A stretch of DNA of 64,000 nt from positions 1,488,001-1,552,000 of the forward strand of contig NZ_JBHUNX010000001.1 of assembly GCF_042685645.1 (NCBI RefSeq), written 5' to 3'. Positions 60,322 through 64,000 of this stretch are shown in pieces. The stretch's first letter is position 1, and each line of letters begins with the position of its first letter. Made by a program: the position numbers and the translations under genes. Under the pieces are notes generated by a model that saw only the letters and a program-made list of their open reading frames with translations, was not told the DNA's origin and searched no databases. Source of the stretch: Salininema proteolyticum (GTDB taxonomy: Bacteria > Actinomycetota > Actinomycetes > Mycobacteriales > Micromonosporaceae).

Positions 60322-61238
60322 GAAAAAGAGCCTCTGGTATCAGTCTTTCTTAACCACAAGATCGACAACCCCAGAGGCTCCCTTGCATCCTACCTGCGAC
60401 CCATGGCTTCACACGACCCGCACCTCCGTCTATCCGTCAGACTGCACCGATGCAGAGTGGGCTCTGATCGCCCCGCTCCTGCCGGTCCCGGCCGCCTTGA
60501 GCGGACGAGGCGGGCATGAACACCACTGTCGTCGGGCGATCGTCGACGCCATTCGGTACATCGCCGACTCCGGCACGAAATGGCGCAGCCTCCCGGTCGA
60601 CTTCCCGCCGTTCAAGACCGTCTACGGGTTCTATTCGCGCTGGGTATCAGCCGGTGTGTGGGACCGCATAAACACCGTCATTCGTGAAAAGCTCCGCTAC
60701 GCCACCGGGCGGAAGGCCGAACCCTCAGCTGTCTCCATCGACTCCCAGTCGGTCAAGGCTGACATGACCGTTCCGGCCGCGACCAGGGGCTATGACGGCG
60801 GGAAGAAGATCAACGGCCGCAAAAGACACATCGCCGTCGACACCATGGGCCTGATCCTGGTCGTGATGGTCACCGGCGCCGGCGTCCAGGACCGGACCGC
60901 CGCCCGCGACCTCCTGTTCGCCCTATCGCAGCGGTTCCCGACCATCGCCCGAGTCTGGGCCGATAGCGGCTACCAGAGCCCGATTGCCGACCTCGCTCGA
61001 GAGCTCTATGGATTTGTCGTCGAGATCGTTTCTAAACTGGCAGGCCAGAGAGGGTTCGTGGTACAGCCACGCCGTTGGGTGGTGGAGAGATCCTTCGCCT
61101 GGCTCATGCACCGGCGCCGACTCTGCCGTGATTACGAGCGCAAGCCCGAGCACGCCGAGGGGTTCGTGCTGGTCGCCAGCATCTTCGTCATGGCCCGACA
61201 GCTATCCAAAATGGAACCATGACCGCAGAGACGCCTTC
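60322..61238 (+). mobile_element. IS5-family insertion sequence, copy 2 (917 bp)
   Basis: Same sequence and length as copy 1 but in the opposite orientation. Ends: GAAAAAGAGCCTCTGG at 60322 and, on the other strand from 61238, GAAGGCGTCTCTGCGG. It is flanked by TA on both sides (60320-60321 and 61239-61240), the short duplication expected for the IS427-type group. It looks like a recent, intact insertion. Confidence 0.85.
60383..61222 (+). CDS. IS5-family transposase, copy 2
   Basis: 279 residues, TTG start at 60383. N-terminal insertion-element domain (DCTDAEWALIAPLLPVP, then KWRSLPVDFPPFKTVYG). The DDE catalytic core has Asp in SIDSQSVKAD, Asp in VWADSGYQSP and Glu in WVVERSFAW, with HRRRLCRDYE beyond. 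Differs from copy 1 at one residue (Lys instead of Asn before INGRKR). The Lys form is probably the functional one because DGGKK-type motifs are conserved in the family. Confidence 0.88.
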   Translation: MHPTCDPWLHTTRTSVYPSDCTDAEWALIAPLLPVPAALSGRGGHEHHCRRAIVDAIRYIADSGTKWRSLPVDFPPFKTVYGFYSRWVSAGVWDRINTVIREKLRYATGRKAEPSAVSIDSQSVKADMTVPAATRGYDGGKKINGRKRHIAVDTMGLILVVMVTGAGVQDRTAARDLLFALSQRFPTIARVWADSGYQSPIADLARELYGFVVEIVSKLAGQRGFVVQPRRWVVERSFAWLMHRRRLCRDYERKPEHAEGFVLVASIFVMARQLSKMEP

Positions 61239-61329
61239 TAACGACGCCGGGATCCTGCCCGATGAAGTGTTCGTCGAGTACAACGGGAAAGGCCGGACCT
61301 TCCAGTAAACTCCTATTCGCAGCTCGGGT

Positions 61330-62532
61330 TCAGGTACTGGCCGATCTCAACGCCACATCAGCTGGCACTCGTGTGGTCCGAGACAACGGCACGATCATGC
61401 CGGCGATCATGCCGAGGAACGGAGTGGCCAGGATGAACAACGTCAGACCGTCCGCGAACGTGTGAAGGTAGGCGGTGAGGACGGAGGCGTCGTGCCACCA
61501 GGACGCGAGGGCTATGGCGACGATACAGCTGGCCACGATCCCCGCGGCCAGGGCGCTAGCGGCGAACAGCACGAATTCACCTCCCATGAGTGCCATGATG
61601 CGTTTCGTTGTGAAGCCGATGGCTTTGAGGATGCCGATTTCACGTCGTCGGCTCGAGGTGACCGTGGCCGCGACAACGAGCCCAATGGCGAGGGAGAGAA
61701 CGACAAGGAGCACGCCGAGTGCCGCGGCTGCTTGGTCGATGAGGGCGTAGGTGTCGTCGTACAAACCGATGCCATCGGACACGGGTATGGCGTAGTAGCC
61801 GGCATCGGACAGGTGACGGGCGATCTCGCGCGCCATTTCCGGGTCGCCTGTGGCGACGACCGCTTTCGCCACTCCTTGGGTCTCGAGGAGGCTCTCGGGT
61901 GTTGTTCCGTCGTTGTCCGCTCGGATGGCCAGTGCGTCGTCGCTGTGCAAGTAGAGAGAGTCGGGCCCGTTGAACGTTCCCACGGAGGCGTCGTACACGC
62001 CGACGACGGTGAACGTGTGGCTGCGGGTTTCACTGCCGGTGTTGGGGCCTGTGGCGACTGTTCCTTCGAACGCGACCTGGTCGCCGAGGAGACCGGACAA
62101 GTCTCTGCCGTCCACGGTGTCGGGAACGATGGCCTCGCCTGGGGCCAGCGGCCATACGTTCGCGCGTGTTGATTCCCTAACGATGGGCAGTCCCGTGGGC
62201 GTGTAGGGGACGGCCCACAACACGACGTGGTCGCTGCCGGTCGTGACACTGCCGCCGGTCGTTGTCCATGGCCACGCGTTCTCCACGCCGGGGAGGGCTG
62301 TGATGGTGTCCAGGTCGCTGTGGCGGATAGTTCCGCCGTCGGACTGGTTGACCAGAAGGGTGGCGGCGGGCCGGTCGGTGGCGATTTTCGCGTCAACGTC
62401 GAGGCGGTGGTGGGTGACGATCAGGCTGGCGGTCAACGCGGCGGTGATGACGAGGGCTATGAGCGCGGCCAGGAGCCACCGGGTGGTGAGGAGCCATCGT
62501 GTGTTGGTGAGGACGATCCAGAAATTGGTCAT
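61330..62532 (-). CDS. ABC transporter permease, FtsX/MacB-like
   Basis: 400 residues. One N-terminal helix (WLLAALIALVITAALTASLI), a large extracytoplasmic domain of about 220 residues, then three C-terminal helices with SSRRREIGILKAIGFTTKRI, the FtsX-domain signature between helices. It overlaps the ATPase gene by 4 bases, so together they form a MacB/LolCDE-like transporter for peptides or lipoproteins. Substrate unknown. Bases 61239-61329 between the IS and this gene hold only a short orphan coding tail. Confidence 0.82.
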   Translation of the reverse strand: MTNFWIVLTNTRWLLTTRWLLAALIALVITAALTASLIVTHHRLDVDAKIATDRPAATLLVNQSDGGTIRHSDLDTITALPGVENAWPWTTTGGSVTTGSDHVVLWAVPYTPTGLPIVRESTRANVWPLAPGEAIVPDTVDGRDLSGLLGDQVAFEGTVATGPNTGSETRSHTFTVVGVYDASVGTFNGPDSLYLHSDDALAIRADNDGTTPESLLETQGVAKAVVATGDPEMAREIARHLSDAGYYAIPVSDGIGLYDDTYALIDQAAAALGVLLVVLSLAIGLVVAATVTSSRRREIGILKAIGFTTKRIMALMGGEFVLFAASALAAGIVASCIVAIALASWWHDASVLTAYLHTFADGLTLFILATPFLGMIAGMIVPLSRTTRVPADVALRSAST

Positions 62533-63203
62533 CTCTGTGGTTTCCTCTCCAGGTCGTGTACGTGACCGTGGTCGAGCGCGACAGTTCGGGTGGTGATCTG
62601 GTCGATCGTGGGGTCATGGGAGGCGACGAGGACGGCGGCGCCGTCGGCTGCCGCTTGGCGGAGCATGTCGAGAACGATGCGGCTGTTGTCGGCGTCCAGG
62701 CCGGAGACGGGTTCGTCCGCGAGAACGAGGCGTGGCTTGTTGACCAGTGCGCGGGCGAGAGCGGTGCGTTGTTTCTGGCCGCCGCTGAGGAACCTGGCCG
62801 GTTGGCGTGCCACGGCGGCTAGGCCGAGACTGTTTATGAGGTCGGTGGCGCGTGCGTCGGAGTCGGGGCCGGTCATGGCGATGCGGATGTTGTCGGCCAC
62901 GCTGTAGCGGTCGATCAGGTTGAACTCTTGGAACACGAACCCGATATCGTGGTGGCGCAGGTGGGCTGCCTGTGAACCACAGTGGCGTGCCTCGGTGTCC
63001 CCGATGGTGACGGTGCCTGAGTCGGGTGCGATGAGAAGCCCGGCAATGCCCAACAGTGTGGTCTTGCCGCTGCCCGACAGTCCCGTAATGCCGACGACCT
63101 CGCGTTGGTCGACCGTGACATTGAGGTCCGACAGGACGCGGCGCTCTGTGGCGCCGTCCGGGTAGGACTTCGTGATGTCGGTCAGCGTCAGGACTGGAGG
63201 CAT
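62529..63203 (-). CDS. ABC transporter ATP-binding protein (MacB/LolD-like)
   Basis: 224 residues: GLSGSGKTTLLGIAGLL (Walker A), FVFQEFNLIDRYSVADNI (Q-loop in the MacB/LolD style), LSGGQKQRTALARALV (signature) and LVLADEPVSGLD (Walker B). The ATG at 63203 with CGGAGA upstream is preferred over a GTG at 63242 that lies inside the preceding gene. It overlaps the permease by 4 bases. Confidence 0.87.
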   Translation of the reverse strand: MPPVLTLTDITKSYPDGATERRVLSDLNVTVDQREVVGITGLSGSGKTTLLGIAGLLIAPDSGTVTIGDTEARHCGSQAAHLRHHDIGFVFQEFNLIDRYSVADNIRIAMTGPDSDARATDLINSLGLAAVARQPARFLSGGQKQRTALARALVNKPRLVLADEPVSGLDADNSRIVLDMLRQAAADGAAVLVASHDPTIDQITTRTVALDHGHVHDLERKPQR

Positions 63204-63216
63204 GGGTCTCCGTTCG

Positions 63217-63993
63217 TCATTGCAAGTGCGGGTTGAGACCACTGATGAGGGTCACGTACGTCGATGGAAGGTCGCAGTCGGTCACGCCGCGGCTGGATCG
63301 CGCCAACGTGGAGGCGTTGTCGCACGTGTAGACGTCCTGTTCCCAACTGGTGAACCCTTCCTTGCCGGTGGTGGGAACGTCAGCGGACTCGCCGGCTTGG
63401 TAGGCGGCCGCGACCTCACGCGTCGGCAGGTCGAACAGGGTCTCATCGTCGATACTGGCGTTGGTTGCGGCGAGGACGTCCGTACGCGTGGCCTCGTCCA
63501 TCGGCGGTTCGGTCGTCCACGGTTCGATCCCAATGGCCAAGCGCGCGTAGTAGAGAGCCTCGGGACCGTCCGGCGGGGGAAGATCCGCGAGCGTGACCGC
63601 TGGACTGGCCTCGCCCAGTTGCCGTGCCATATTGACCGCTTCCACCACGACCGGAAGCGACTCGGGAGCGAGGGGACCCGCGACGATCGTGTCCAGGCCC
63701 CCGAGCGCCTTACTCGCCAGAGCATCGTCGAGGCTCCCGATCGTGTCGAGCGTCGCCGCGGCGTAGGCGAGAGCGAGCGCGTCCTCCTCGTTCTCGGCCC
63801 GCGTCACAGCCTCCCGCACCGCTTGTCGAGTGTCGGCGTCGATCACATCGCCGGCCACGTCCCACGTGGAGGCGATCGACGCGGCATAGTACGTGGCCCG
63901 CAGCGACCCGATCGTGGCGGCCTTGTCCGCGAACAGGCCACTGGCAGCGTCACCGCGCGCCAGGACCACGTCCGCCACGGCAGTGGTGTCCAT
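63217..63993 (-). CDS. Unknown protein, probably continuing past the right edge
   Basis: 258 visible residues, mostly helical with Ala/Asp/Glu-rich segments (AVREAVTRAENEEDALALAY) and a Cys-containing tail (DVYTCDNASTLARSSRGVTD). It ends 14 bases before the ATPase start, so it belongs to the same operon. The ATG at 63991-63993 may not be the real start because the frame stays open to the window end. An extracytoplasmic partner of the transporter is possible, but no signal peptide is visible here. Confidence 0.6.
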   Translation of the reverse strand: MDTTAVADVVLARGDAASGLFADKAATIGSLRATYYAASIASTWDVAGDVIDADTRQAVREAVTRAENEEDALALAYAAATLDTIGSLDDALASKALGGLDTIVAGPLAPESLPVVVEAVNMARQLGEASPAVTLADLPPPDGPEALYYARLAIGIEPWTTEPPMDEATRTDVLAATNASIDDETLFDLPTREVAAAYQAGESADVPTTGKEGFTSWEQDVYTCDNASTLARSSRGVTDCDLPSTYVTLISGLNPHLQ

Positions 63994-64000
63994 GTCCTGG

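Noticed and set aside
59768..60322. 184-residue plus-strand open frame
   Set aside because: It overlaps the end of the Mrr-membrane gene, has poor codon-position bias and, on the other strand, covers the tail-like fragment; its sequence is not protein-like except for a short hydrophobic stretch.

Overview
High-GC actinomycete chromosome. Supporting signs are the IdeR/DtxR-type iron boxes, a mycothiol-dependent maleylpyruvate isomerase-fold protein, ykoEDC with a TPP riboswitch, an ECF42-type sigma factor paired with a YCII protein, an SCO4225-like protein and DUF6879. The family is probably close to the Nocardiopsis/Streptosporangiales type, but the genus cannot be fixed from this window.

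Layout. 0.1-3.1 kb: iron-regulated heme ABC importer hmuTUV. 3.2-5.9 kb: HAD hydrolase, mycothiol-dependent enzyme, sulfotransferase. 6.15-9.1 kb: TPP riboswitch and the thiamine-precursor ECF transporter ykoEDC. 9.1-12.7 kb: gene-poor, lower-GC stretch with a lipoprotein, small membrane proteins, a collapsed phosphotransferase gene and an IS605-like end. 12.9-16.7 kb: Tat-exported esterase, secreted serine protease, and a hydrolase with its TetR regulator. 16.8-39.6 kb: about 23 kb of cobalamin genes, all on the minus strand and mostly coupled by 4-bp overlaps, starting from a B12 riboswitch and cbtBA cobalt uptake genes. The order from the riboswitch is cbtB, cbtA, phosphatase, cbiB, cobQ, cobN, chelatase I/D, cobO, cobB, cobI, cobM, cbiD, cobL, cbiG-cobJ, ferredoxin, cobH, cbiX, cobU-aminotransferase fusion, cobT, cobS. 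40-49.6 kb: ordinary genes (two methyltransferases, MFS exporter, RHH regulator with DUF4097 and a drug-type ABC transporter, ECF42/YCII pair, Nudix).

49.6-61.3 kb is an accessory island. It holds a group II intron, two inverted 917-bp IS5-family copies, an IS4-family remnant, a winged-helix/zinc-ribbon protein, a DUF6879 pair, a putative zinc-binding protein and phage-tail-like debris. It also carries the window's best candidate for an undescribed system: an Mrr-type nuclease domain joined to a multi-pass membrane domain (58765-59838), just downstream of a small four-helix membrane protein. 61.3-64 kb is an ABC transporter (permease, ATPase) plus an unknown protein running to the right edge.

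Two cross-cutting points. First, the cobalamin set mixes early-cobalt genes (cbiX, cbiD, cbiG) with late-cobalt genes (cobN, chelatase I/D). Second, several reading frames (chelatase I/D, IS4 transposase, the small gene before DUF6879, the phage-tail-like remnant) break by one base exactly in homopolymer runs. That pattern raises assembly error as an alternative to real decay.
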